Positions 1 through 8,326 of a stretch of 64,000 nucleotides of DNA are shown here, piece by piece (position 1 is the stretch's first letter; every line of letters starts with the position of its first letter). Both the position numbers and the translations under genes were made by a program. The DNA is from Dasania sp. GY-MA-18 (GTDB lineage Bacteria > Pseudomonadota > Gammaproteobacteria > Pseudomonadales > Dasaniaceae). The stretch covers positions 124,001 to 188,000 of the forward strand of contig NZ_JANHAP010000009.1 of NCBI RefSeq assembly GCF_024734385.1, given 5' to 3'. The notes below the pieces were generated by a model that worked only from the letters and a program-made list of their open reading frames with translations, searched no databases and was not told where the DNA came from.

Positions 1-2
1 CC

Positions 3-1052
3 CCCATGCTGATGTCAAAAAAAGCGAATGCAGCACCGAGAGAGATGACATTGCTTGCGTGGTATGGGCATGGCGAGAAGGATATTGTTGAGGCCTTCGA
101 GCAAGCCAATAACTGTAAGGTAAAAGCAAAATATTACACAGGTGGTGACAATATGCTGGCGCTAATTGCACAGTCTCCGCCAGGAACATACGATGTAGTG
201 CTTTCTGATGCCGAGTATGTTCTTCAGCTTAAAGAAGCAGGTTTTGTTGAAAAGCTTAACCCTAGTGATTACCCATTCGATGATTATTGGCCAGAGTTCC
301 AGCGTTTTGGTGGCCACTGGAGTGGTAAAGAGCTTTACTCAGTAGCACTGCGATTTGGTTTCTTAGGGGTTTCCTACAACTCTGAAAACATTAGCGAAAA
401 AGAAGCAATGAGTTACTCGTTATTGTGGGATGAAAAGCTTAAGGGAAGAGTGGGGCACTTTGACTGGCATCTGCCTAACCTGGGTTGTATGAGTATGTAT
501 ATGGGCAACCCAAACCCCTATGATATTAACCAGAAAAAATTTGAGGCATTAACGAGCAAAACCATGGAGATACGCTCACAAGTCAATGGGTTTTATGACT
601 ATGGTGGTACCTTCTCATCACTCAAAAATGGTCAAATTCAAGCCATGTGTGGCATTGGGGACTGGATTACTGGCGTTTTACAAAAAGATGGAAGCCCGGT
701 GCGTACGGTGATTCCAGAAGAGGGAGGCTTACAGTGGACAGAGTCGTTGTGTATTGGAAAAAATGCTAAAAACCATGACCTAGCCCGTAAATTTATCCAG
801 TATATGTCTAGCCCTGAAGGTCAGGTTCGGTCAGCTAATATGGCTGCCTATCCCGCTGCAATTGTTAATAAAAAAGCTTGGGAGTTACTCGCTAAAGTGA
901 CCCCAGAGGAAGCCAAAAGGCAGCGCATGGAACTTGGGAAAGATAATGTAATTAGTGATATCAGAAATGGACGAGTGAAATACCGCACGCTACCAGTGCA
1001 GCAATCACTAGAGACGTGGAATGATTTCTGGCTTGAGTATAAAAATAGTTAG
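3..1052 (+). CDS. ABC transporter periplasmic substrate-binding protein, PotD/polyamine type (5' partial)
   Basis: Extracellular solute-binding protein of the spermidine/putrescine (PotD-like) class, the capture subunit of the importer encoded by the next three genes. The reading frame is open to the window edge. The first visible residues (MLMSKKANA, then APREM) look like the tail of a signal peptide with an A-x-A cleavage site, so the true start is upstream of the window and the first ATG here is not the start. The mature part has the usual pattern of this family, with a TLLAWYG opening strand, a YDVVLSD segment and a C-terminal TWNDFWLEYK. The ligand cannot be read from sequence. The adjacent creatinase and creatininase make a creatine-type or guanidino compound a reasonable guess, but a polyamine remains possible. 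Confidence 0.85.
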   Translation, partial: PMLMSKKANAAPREMTLLAWYGHGEKDIVEAFEQANNCKVKAKYYTGGDNMLALIAQSPPGTYDVVLSDAEYVLQLKEAGFVEKLNPSDYPFDDYWPEFQRFGGHWSGKELYSVALRFGFLGVSYNSENISEKEAMSYSLLWDEKLKGRVGHFDWHLPNLGCMSMYMGNPNPYDINQKKFEALTSKTMEIRSQVNGFYDYGGTFSSLKNGQIQAMCGIGDWITGVLQKDGSPVRTVIPEEGGLQWTESLCIGKNAKNHDLARKFIQYMSSPEGQVRSANMAAYPAAIVNKKAWELLAKVTPEEAKRQRMELGKDNVISDIRNGRVKYRTLPVQQSLETWNDFWLEYKNS

Positions 1053-1145
1053 TAAATCATCAGGGTCAAGGGGAGGACTCTCCCCTTGAACTTTCACTTT
1101 ATTACTTTTTACTGCCTGACCAAATATTAAGTTACGGAGGTTGCA

Positions 1146-1994
1146 GTGGGCTTAATTTCAAATCGTTCGATTTTCTCCGCATTTTTTAGTTTTCCACCCT
1201 TAATTTATCAACTTGCTTTTTTTGTTTTTCCGCTATTTTTCTTACTAGTTTTATCTTTTTGGAGTGTAAAATTTTACCGTGTTCAGCCAGATTTTACCTT
1301 TAGTAATTGGCTGTATATATTTGAGAAAGGGTATTTTTGGAAGTCTTATGGATGGACATTTTCCTTAGCAGCAATGACGTCCATTATTGCTAGCGTCATA
1401 GCATTCCCCGCTTCATATTATATCTCTTTTAAACTTTCTGAAAATATTAAACGAATTGTTCTTTTGTCATTAATTGTTCCATTTTTTACCAGTTATTTAG
1501 TGCGAATATATTCGTGGCAAGTGTTTCTTAATGATAATGGAATTATTAATGCGGCCCTTGATTATATAGGAGTAGGTGCTGTTGCGATGATTAATACTAA
1601 GCTAGGGTCAGTCATAGGTTATTTGACTTTGAGCTTACCGTTGGTGATTTTACTGCAAGTATTTAGTTTGTCGAATATTGACAGGAACTTAGTTGAAGCG
1701 GCGCATAATCTAAAGTGTTCTCCACTAAAAACAATTTTCTTAGTGGTTATTCCAGCTGCACGCGTTGGCCTGGTGCTGGCTGCACTATTTTGTTTTATTT
1801 TAAGTTTTGGTGATTTTGTAAGTCCAATTTACTTAGGTGGAGCAACAACGCAAACACTGAGTATTCTTATAATCGATCTCAGTAAAGCTGGGCAGCAATG
1901 GCCGCGAGCAGCTGTTGTGGCTATTACTATGATAGTCACTTTGTTGGCGACGACATTTTTAGCGCTTCGCTTTGCATATAAGGGGAAAAGTTAA
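1146..1994 (+). CDS. ABC transporter permease, PotB type
   Basis: Inner-membrane permease of a PotABCD-class importer, 282 aa with about six hydrophobic segments. The start is GTG, chosen because an ACGGAGG ribosome-binding site ends five bases before it. The EAA-type cytoplasmic loop that docks on the ATPase is visible near residues 180-200 (EAAHNLKCSPLKTIF). The stop is followed at once by the ATG of the partner permease, so the two are translationally coupled. The DNA is conspicuously AT-rich compared with the housekeeping genes later in the window, which may reflect transfer or membrane-protein codon use. Confidence 0.88.
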   Translation: MGLISNRSIFSAFFSFPPLIYQLAFFVFPLFFLLVLSFWSVKFYRVQPDFTFSNWLYIFEKGYFWKSYGWTFSLAAMTSIIASVIAFPASYYISFKLSENIKRIVLLSLIVPFFTSYLVRIYSWQVFLNDNGIINAALDYIGVGAVAMINTKLGSVIGYLTLSLPLVILLQVFSLSNIDRNLVEAAHNLKCSPLKTIFLVVIPAARVGLVLAALFCFILSFGDFVSPIYLGGATTQTLSILIIDLSKAGQQWPRAAVVAITMIVTLLATTFLALRFAYKGKS

Positions 1995-2795
1995 ATGAAT
2001 GCACGGCTTAATAACAGTTTATTGTGTCTATACTTATTAATAATTTTGGGTTTCATTTTTTCACCTATTATTGCCAGCTTTATATTCTCCTTTAATGCGG
2101 ATAGGTTTCCTTCGTTACCATTAGGGGAGTTTAGTGTTAAGTGGTATGAGGCTGTTAATGAGGACGCTGACGTATGGGCGGGGTTTTATCGCACCTTGAC
2201 AGTGGGTGTTAGTGTAGCGATGGTGTCAACATTTTTGGGGTTTTGTGCTGCTTATACAGACTACCGTTATAGTTTTACCGGTAAGTCAGTATACCTTGCT
2301 TTAGCGCTACTACCGCCTACGGTGCCATTGATTATTATGGGCCTAGCGATGCTGTTCTTCCTATCAAGGGTTGACCTGTCAGGTGGGACGCATTCAGTTA
2401 TTATCAGCCATGTTGTAATGTGTACGCCTTTTGCTATGGCGCTCATTCGATTACGTCTGTCGCAAATGGATCCCGATCTGGAGTCTGCAGCCTGGAACTT
2501 AGGTGCGAGTCAGTGGGGTGCGATGCGGTTTGTTATTTTTCCATTTTGCCTGCCGGCTATTGTTTCTTCACTTCTTATTACTATGGCTGTTTCTTTTGAT
2601 GAATTTGCTGTTGCCTGGTTTGTTTCAGGGTTAAATGAGACGCTGCCTGTTAGAATTTTGAGTTTTTTGCAAGGGCAAGTTAGTCCGCGTATTAATGCCA
2701 TCGGAAGTGTTGTGTTTATGCTTAGTATGATGCTGGTTATTGCCGCTAATATTATTTTAATGCGTAACTCCTCTAAAAAAACAACAGAAGAATAA
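1995..2795 (+). CDS. ABC transporter permease, PotC type
   Basis: Second permease of the importer, 266 aa with about six membrane spans. The EAA loop (ESAAWNLGASQWGAMRF) lies around residues 162-178. The ATG follows directly after the stop of the PotB-like gene, and the ATPase gene begins 23 bases after this stop, so all three belong to one operon with the binding protein upstream. PotB- and PotC-type permeases form a heterodimer in this family. The substrate is inferred only from the neighbours. Confidence 0.88.
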   Translation: MNARLNNSLLCLYLLIILGFIFSPIIASFIFSFNADRFPSLPLGEFSVKWYEAVNEDADVWAGFYRTLTVGVSVAMVSTFLGFCAAYTDYRYSFTGKSVYLALALLPPTVPLIIMGLAMLFFLSRVDLSGGTHSVIISHVVMCTPFAMALIRLRLSQMDPDLESAAWNLGASQWGAMRFVIFPFCLPAIVSSLLITMAVSFDEFAVAWFVSGLNETLPVRILSFLQGQVSPRINAIGSVVFMLSMMLVIAANIILMRNSSKKTTEE

Positions 2796-2818
2796 GATTT
2801 TAAAAAAGGGTTGATAAG

Positions 2819-3907
2819 ATGTCAGAAAGCTTAGTTGAATTTAGAAACGTTAGTAAACATTTTGATGATTACACAGCCGTCGATAATCTTAACCTGTCCA
2901 TCGAGCAGGGCGAGTTTATTGCGCTTATGGGATCATCAGGTTGTGGTAAAACGACTAGCCTACGTATGTTGGCAGGTTTTGAAGAGCCTAGTGAGGGGGA
3001 AGTGTTGCTGCGGGGTAAATGTATTAATCACCTTAAATCCTACCAGCGAAACACGCCTTTAGTATGGCAAACCTTAGCTCTTTTTCCCTTTTTAAGCGTT
3101 GTCGAAAATGTTGAGTTTGGTCTTAGAATGCAAAAGGTTGCAAAACCAGAACGCCGTAAGCGCGCTTTAAAATGGCTTGATAACCTCGCTATAGCTGAAT
3201 TCGCTGAACGCAGAGTCGACCAGTTATCCGGTGGTCAGCGCCAACGTGTGGCGCTGGCGCGCACGCTGGTAACCGAACCTGAGATTTTGTTGCTAGATGA
3301 GCCGTTAAGTGCCCTAGATAGCAATATGGTTGTGCATATGCAAGGAGTGCTAACTGAGCTACAGCGTGAGCTTGGTATTACCTTTATTTATGTGACGCAC
3401 AGCCAGTCAGAGGCATTTGCCATGGCTGATCGTGTAGTGATTATGAATGAGGGAAGAGTACAGCAGATAGGAAGCCCTAAAGATTTATATCAGCGACCTA
3501 ATAACCATTTTGTGGCCGGTTTTGTCGGTAAAAATAACATTCTGGGTGGCCAATACAAATCAGAGCACAATGGCATTTGGGTGTTGGCTGGTAACGATGG
3601 TGATTATAAGATTAAAGCCAGTGAAGCTGAGCCTGCTGACAGGTCTGCCGCTACTGATTTTGCGATTAGTGCCGATCGTGTTTTTGTTTCTCGTACGGTG
3701 AATTCAGATTTTGATAATCAATTTCTGTGCCGCTTAAAAGGTGAGGAATTTGTTGGCTCAGCGGTCGTTTTATATTTAGAGACTGAGTCGGGTGAACAGA
3801 TCATATCGCTGGTTACCCAGGCGCAAATGGAGGTGCTTGGTGATCTGAAAAAGGGTGATTATTACGCTCATTGGCAATCGGATCATTGTCATATTATCAA
3901 GCCTTAA
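2819..3907 (+). CDS. ABC transporter ATP-binding protein, PotA type
   Basis: ATPase that drives the importer from the cytoplasmic face. Walker A GSSGCGKT is at residues 38-45, the LSGGQ signature at about 136-140 and Walker B LLLDEP at about 157-162, followed by the D-loop and a switch histidine in YVTHSQSEA. The length (362 aa) and the C-terminal third fit the TOBE regulatory domain of PotA-like proteins. The Q-loop is slightly unusual, reading VWQTLALFP where VFQNYALFP is common. It is the last gene of the four-gene operon, and no clear terminator follows. Confidence 0.9.
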   Translation: MSESLVEFRNVSKHFDDYTAVDNLNLSIEQGEFIALMGSSGCGKTTSLRMLAGFEEPSEGEVLLRGKCINHLKSYQRNTPLVWQTLALFPFLSVVENVEFGLRMQKVAKPERRKRALKWLDNLAIAEFAERRVDQLSGGQRQRVALARTLVTEPEILLLDEPLSALDSNMVVHMQGVLTELQRELGITFIYVTHSQSEAFAMADRVVIMNEGRVQQIGSPKDLYQRPNNHFVAGFVGKNNILGGQYKSEHNGIWVLAGNDGDYKIKASEAEPADRSAATDFAISADRVFVSRTVNSDFDNQFLCRLKGEEFVGSAVVLYLETESGEQIISLVTQAQMEVLGDLKKGDYYAHWQSDHCHIIKP

Positions 3908-4348
3908 TGTTTAGCCTATTCTGCTCATATATGTATTAACTTGCCTATTTGCTCTTGGGAATGGGTTAGGGGTGGCGGCACTATTGCTCATGGCAGAGTT
4001 GGTTGTATGGGAAATGCGCGCTCTGCACTTGTTAATAATGTCGTTATTTAAACTTTGACTGATACGCTATTATTTTCTGCGGTTTTTGGTGGTGTAAATA
4101 AGTGTTATTTACCTGCCAATAACGACCATATATGGGCTGTTAGCCCTTTTGCTCAAACGGCATTTGTGTCGCCAATGCTGCCATTTGAACTACTCATTTT
4201 ACCTGTTTTTTATACTGTGTTTTTATGTTTCTAAGCCGTTATTTCTCAAACAGTTTAAGGGATATCAGCTTAGGCTCTTGGTGTGATAGAGCATGCTCGT
4301 ACAAGCCAAGATTTATAATTATTTGGTAGAGAATAATAGGAATTAATA
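3908..4348. other. Intergenic gap before creatinase
   Basis: About 440 bases without a convincing gene. One plus-strand frame (about 3946-4233) is open except for a single stop and gives a hydrophobic C-terminal stretch, but I recognise no family in it. The last part must hold the creatinase leader, with an AGGA ribosome-binding site just before the ATG at 4349. No hairpin with a T-tract is seen, so termination after the ABC operon is not obvious and read-through is possible. Confidence 0.4.
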
Positions 4349-5557
4349 ATGAAAGTAGAAATGCCAAAGATTTTAGTTATACCTAATGGTGAAAAAGTAA
4401 AAGGTACATTTTCAAAAGAGGAAATGTCTTCGCGATTAAGTATATTGCGCAAGCACATGGCTGAGAATGATATTGAAGCGGTGCTTTTTACCTCCTATCA
4501 CAATATTAATTATTTTGGTGACTTCGTTTATTGCTCATTTGGTCGCAACTACGGTCTAGTTGTTACCCAGGACGAAACAACCACAATCACTGCTAATATT
4601 GATGGTGGTCAACCCCATAGAAGAAGCCAGGATAGCAATATTGTTTATACTGACTGGCAAAAAGACAACTTTTTCCACGCTGTAAAATCATTGATAAAAA
4701 ATGGCGGTCGAGTAGGTGTCGAATACGATCATATGCACCTGCAAAATCTTAAAAAGATGGAATCTATATTGCCGAATGCTGAGTTCGTTGATGTAGGTGT
4801 TGCAACCATGCAACAGCGTATGAGAAAGTCAGCCGAAGAAATCGAACTTATCAAGCATGGCGCTCGTGTTGCTGATATCGGTGGTGCGGCTTGCCGTGAT
4901 GCCATTAAAGCTGGTGTGCCTGAATACGAGGTGGCGTTAGCGTCCACACAAGCCATGGTAAGAGAGATTGCAAGAACCTTCCCAGAAGCTGAATTGATGG
5001 ATACGTGGACATGGTTCCAGTCGGGTATTAACACCGACGGCGCACATAACCCCGTTACTTCTAGAAAAATAGAGTCTGGTGATATACTAAGCCTGAACTG
5101 CTTCCCTATGATTGCTGGTTACTACACTGCGCTTGAGCGTACTCTGTTTTGTGAATCAGTATCAGATCGTCACCTAGAGCTGTGGAATGTTAATGTTGAA
5201 GTTCACCGCCGTGGTCTTGAGTTAATTAAGCCTGGCGCACGCTGTTGTGATATAGCTGCAGAATTAAACGAGATTTATCTTGAGCGTGACCTACTTCAGT
5301 ACCGTACATTTGGCTATGGTCATTCATTTGGTACTTTGAGCCATTACTATGGGCGTGAGGCCGGTTTAGAGTTGCGCGAAGATGTTGATACTGTCATCGA
5401 GCCAGGAATGGTGGTTTCAATGGAGCCTATGATCATGATCCCTGAGGGAATGCCGGGCGCCGGTGGCTACCGCGAGCATGATATTTTGGTGATAGATGAC
5501 AATGGTGTTGAAAATATAACCAAGTTTCCCTTTGGGCCTGAACATAATATCGTGTGA
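4349..5557 (+). CDS. Creatinase (creatine amidinohydrolase, EC 3.5.3.3)
   Basis: Cytoplasmic enzyme that hydrolyses creatine to sarcosine and urea. It has the pita-bread M24 aminopeptidase fold but is a true creatinase. Its 402 aa align in length and sequence, from memory, with the roughly 403-aa Pseudomonas putida enzyme throughout. The active-site Phe and Arg of SFGR are at residues 64 and 66, the catalytic His is at about 233 in the GINTDGAH segment, and the late motifs SMEPMIM and GGYREHDI, which carry the conserved Glu, are present. Metal-ligand residues of true M24 peptidases are not conserved as a set, as expected for creatinases. The product sarcosine feeds soxBDAG downstream. The start is the ATG with AGGA upstream. 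Confidence 0.95.
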   Translation: MKVEMPKILVIPNGEKVKGTFSKEEMSSRLSILRKHMAENDIEAVLFTSYHNINYFGDFVYCSFGRNYGLVVTQDETTTITANIDGGQPHRRSQDSNIVYTDWQKDNFFHAVKSLIKNGGRVGVEYDHMHLQNLKKMESILPNAEFVDVGVATMQQRMRKSAEEIELIKHGARVADIGGAACRDAIKAGVPEYEVALASTQAMVREIARTFPEAELMDTWTWFQSGINTDGAHNPVTSRKIESGDILSLNCFPMIAGYYTALERTLFCESVSDRHLELWNVNVEVHRRGLELIKPGARCCDIAAELNEIYLERDLLQYRTFGYGHSFGTLSHYYGREAGLELREDVDTVIEPGMVVSMEPMIMIPEGMPGAGGYREHDILVIDDNGVENITKFPFGPEHNIV

Positions 5558-5606
5558 TTTTAGCTATTGCGAAGAACGCTAATAGTAATATGGCTATAGA
5601 TGCCTT

Positions 5607-5637
5607 TATTCAAATAATGACTATCATTATTTGAATA
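5607..5637. repeat. Perfect inverted repeat, 14-bp arms, 3-nt spacer
   Basis: Arm TATTCAAATAATGA is followed after CTA by its exact reverse complement. It sits about 50 bases after the creatinase stop and about 90 bases before the BCCT start. It has no GC core and no T-tract, so it is not a standard terminator. It could be an operator for one of the two local regulators or a 3' stabilising hairpin. A second, widely spaced pair (ATGTGAG at 5640 and CTCACAT at 5685) lies between it and the BCCT gene. Confidence 0.6.
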
Positions 5638-5729
5638 GCATGTGAGGGCTTGATGAAGTTTAGCTAGGCTAATTTCTGATAGCGCTCACATACTAATAAC
5701 CGAACACTATAATGATAATAGAGGTTAAG

Positions 5730-7367
5730 ATGAATACGAGTAGTGATACTTATGGCTCGCCCCGTTTGTTGGTGGGCCGCCATGATGAATATGACTATGT
5801 TGCAAAAGAGGGGTTTTTAAAAGGACTAAACCCATGTGTAACATTATCATCGTTGTTAATTGTTATTGTCTTCGTGACATACACCGTTTTATACCAAGAG
5901 TCGGCGGGGGCGCTATTTGATAGCTTACGTAGCACCATAACTTACTACTTTTCCTGGTATTATATTTTAATTGCCGCGGGTTTTCTGATTTTCAATGGCT
6001 GGTTAGCCCTAGGCCCTTACGGCAAGGTTAAACTGGGTAGTGAAAATGATAAGCCGGAATACAGTTATTTTTCATGGTTTGTCATGCTGTTTGCTGCGGG
6101 TCAGGGTATAGGCTTGATATTTTGGAGCATTGCCGAGCCCATGTTCCATTTTCAAGGTAACCCATTTAGTGAGGGCGGTACTGCCGAAGCTGCTGGCGTA
6201 GCTATGCGCATTAGCTTTTTTCACTGGGGACTGCATGCGTGGTCTATTTACTGCATTGTTGCAATTTGTTTGGCCTATGCAGTTCATCGAAGAGGAATGC
6301 CCTTAACAATTCGTTCTACTCTAGAGCCTTTGCTCGGTGATAAAATTCACGGCCCTTTAGGTAATGCTGCTGATATCCTAGCCGTGTTTGCCACGATCTT
6401 TGGTATTGCAACATCCCTAGGTTTAGGTGTTCAGCAAATTAATGCGGGCTTAAACTTTGTATTTGGTACAGAAATATCAGTCACAACACAGCTGGGCTTA
6501 ATCGCTATTATCACGGTGGTTGCTATTATTTCGGTGTGTACAGGTGTGGGTAAAGGTATAAAGCTTTTCAGCCAGTTGAACTTTTGGCTTAGCTTAATGC
6601 TTATGGCTTTCTTTTTCTTTTGGGGGCCAACACGTTACTTAATACTACTATTAATCCAATCGACTGGTGACTACGTCGCTAATTTTATCCCTTTTAGTTT
6701 TTGGGGTGGTGCTAATACCCAAGACCCTTCTGCTTGGGAGAGCTGGAAGTCAAGCTGGCAGGGTTGGTGGACAGTATTTTATTGGGGCTGGTGGATCTCG
6801 TGGGCACCCTTTGTAGGTGTGTTTATCGCACGTATCTCTAAAGGCCGTACAATTCGAGAGTTTATCTTCGGTGTTATTATGGTACCAACAATTATGACTT
6901 TTGTTTGGTTGGCACTATTTGGCGGCACTGCCTTGAGTATTGATCTGTTTGGGGCTGGAGGTGTGGGTGCGGCTGTATCTGAGAACCTTACCACTGCGCT
7001 CTATATGACATTTAATCTAATGGATGTGGGTAGCTTGGCTGTAGTTGCTGGTTTTGTAGGCACTATCCTAGTAGGGACCTATTTCATAACCTCATCAGAC
7101 TCGGGTACATTGGTATTAACGACTATTATGTCTAACGGTAATCCTCACCCTAAGATACATCACCGCATTAGCTGGGGTTTAATTGAAGGAATCGTGGCGG
7201 CTACTTTATTGGTAGCAGGTGGTGCGGCAGCGTTGTCTATCTTACAGACTGCTTCCATTATGGCGTCATTACCGTTTTCTTTTATTATGCTGTTTATGTG
7301 TTACAGCTTGTATAAAGCCTTGCAGAAAGAGCCGGCAATGGCAACTGCTCAGCCTGCGGTAAGTTAA
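5730..7367 (+). CDS. BCCT-family transporter, candidate creatine/creatinine or betaine carrier
   Basis: Inner-membrane carrier of the betaine/choline/carnitine transporter family, about 545 aa with twelve hydrophobic segments. The family signature in TM8 (VFYWGWWISWAPF, then ARISKGRTIREF) is complete, including the tryptophans that line the quaternary-amine site. The ATG at 5730 is preferred over one at 5712 because AGAGG lies five bases before it. The gene sits between creatinase and creatininase and ends in a strong terminator. Known BCCT substrates carry trimethylammonium or similar groups. That this one imports creatine, creatinine or sarcosine is inferred from location only. The C-terminal tail is short, which argues against a BetP-like osmosensing role. 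Confidence 0.88.
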   Translation: MNTSSDTYGSPRLLVGRHDEYDYVAKEGFLKGLNPCVTLSSLLIVIVFVTYTVLYQESAGALFDSLRSTITYYFSWYYILIAAGFLIFNGWLALGPYGKVKLGSENDKPEYSYFSWFVMLFAAGQGIGLIFWSIAEPMFHFQGNPFSEGGTAEAAGVAMRISFFHWGLHAWSIYCIVAICLAYAVHRRGMPLTIRSTLEPLLGDKIHGPLGNAADILAVFATIFGIATSLGLGVQQINAGLNFVFGTEISVTTQLGLIAIITVVAIISVCTGVGKGIKLFSQLNFWLSLMLMAFFFFWGPTRYLILLLIQSTGDYVANFIPFSFWGGANTQDPSAWESWKSSWQGWWTVFYWGWWISWAPFVGVFIARISKGRTIREFIFGVIMVPTIMTFVWLALFGGTALSIDLFGAGGVGAAVSENLTTALYMTFNLMDVGSLAVVAGFVGTILVGTYFITSSDSGTLVLTTIMSNGNPHPKIHHRISWGLIEGIVAATLLVAGGAAALSILQTASIMASLPFSFIMLFMCYSLYKALQKEPAMATAQPAVS

Positions 7368-7389
7368 TCTGGTTTAAGCAATCGTAAGC

Positions 7390-7421
7390 AACACCTAGCG
7401 CTGCTGTGTTAGGTGTTTTTT
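7390..7421 (+). terminator. Rho-independent terminator after the BCCT gene
   Basis: Stem AACACCTA / TAGGTGTT at 7390-7397 and 7410-7417 with a 12-nt loop, running straight into a T-tract. It ends the BCCT transcript and lies before the creatininase ribosome-binding site, so creatininase needs read-through or its own promoter. Confidence 0.85.
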
Positions 7422-7447
7422 GTATTTTTAACAAAGGAATTACCCAT

Positions 7448-8218
7448 ATGAAAGATAGTGTTCATATCTCAGAACTGGCTTTTACTCGGTATAACGAGCT
7501 GGTCAAAGATGGTGAAACTGTTGTAATGCTCCCTGTTGGAGCGTTAGAACAGCATGGGCCTCACATGTCGATGAATCCTGATGTACTGATCCCCACCGCT
7601 ATTTCTGAGCGTGTTGCTAAAAAAGCGGGTGCGCTAGTGGCGCCAGCCATTACCTATGGCTATAAGTCGCAGCAACAATCTGGCGGCGGTAACCACTTAC
7701 CTGGTACAACCAGCCTTGATGGTATGACAGTGACAGCAACTATCCGTGATGTGATAAAAGAATTTGCTCGCCATGGTGCTAGAAAAATTGTTTTAATGAA
7801 TGGCCACTTCGAAAACTCGATGTTTATCGTCGAGGGTATTGATTTAGCCTTGCGTGAGTTGCGCTGGGATGGGATTAAGAATATTCGAGTAAGCATTATT
7901 TCTTACTGGGATTTCGTATTGGAAGATACCATCGAAAAAATATATCCAGATGGTTTTACTGGCTGGGATATAGAGCATGGCGGCGTATTAGAAACTTCCA
8001 TTATGTTAGCTTTATACCCTCAGTTTGTTGATATGAGTAAGGTTGTTGACCACGACCCAGCAGAGTTCCCGCCTTATGATAGTTTTCCTGTTAACCCAGA
8101 GTTGACCCCGCCCTCTGGTACATTATCCTCGGCTAAAAAAGCGACAGCAGAAAAAGGTAATCTTTTAATCGAGGTTTGTGTTAATGGTATTACTAAAGCC
8201 CTTGATGATATGTTTTAA
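7448..8218 (+). CDS. crnA: Creatininase (creatinine amidohydrolase, EC 3.5.2.10)
   Basis: Zinc/manganese enzyme that interconverts creatinine and creatine. At 256 aa it matches the length of the Pseudomonas putida enzyme. The metal ligands fall at the same residue numbers as known for that enzyme: Glu34, His36, Asp45, His120 and Glu122. The substrate-closing Trp154 is present, and the WDIEHGG/LE motif carries the remaining tryptophan, histidine and glutamate within one residue of their usual positions. The start at 7448 is preferred over an in-frame upstream codon at 7406 because that one lies inside the BCCT terminator, while AAAGGAA precedes 7448. It supplies creatine to the creatinase at 4349. 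Confidence 0.94.
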   Translation: MKDSVHISELAFTRYNELVKDGETVVMLPVGALEQHGPHMSMNPDVLIPTAISERVAKKAGALVAPAITYGYKSQQQSGGGNHLPGTTSLDGMTVTATIRDVIKEFARHGARKIVLMNGHFENSMFIVEGIDLALRELRWDGIKNIRVSIISYWDFVLEDTIEKIYPDGFTGWDIEHGGVLETSIMLALYPQFVDMSKVVDHDPAEFPPYDSFPVNPELTPPSGTLSSAKKATAEKGNLLIEVCVNGITKALDDMF

Positions 8219-8247
8219 CGTCAAGAAATGGTTTTATATACCTTCTC

Positions 8248-8290
8248 AAAAAAGGGGTTCGCTTGATTATTTTGGGCGGGCTCTTTTTTT
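8248..8290. terminator. Bidirectional terminator between creatininase and the LysR gene
   Basis: A 15-bp stem with some G-T pairs is formed by the A6-GGGGTTCGC arm (8248-8262) and the GCGGGCTC-T7 arm (8276-8290). Flanking A and T runs let it work for both convergent genes. Confidence 0.75.
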
Positions 8291-8326
8291 ATAGGTCAAC
8301 AATGTCAGTATGTGACTGAATATAAG

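Noticed and set aside
3946-4233. Nearly open plus-strand frame with one stop between the ABC operon and creatinase
   Set aside because: No recognisable family, no ribosome-binding site, and low GC makes a long open frame less surprising; not called as a pseudogene.
7406-7447. Upstream in-frame start for creatininase
   Set aside because: It lies inside the BCCT terminator hairpin and adds residues absent from known creatininases.
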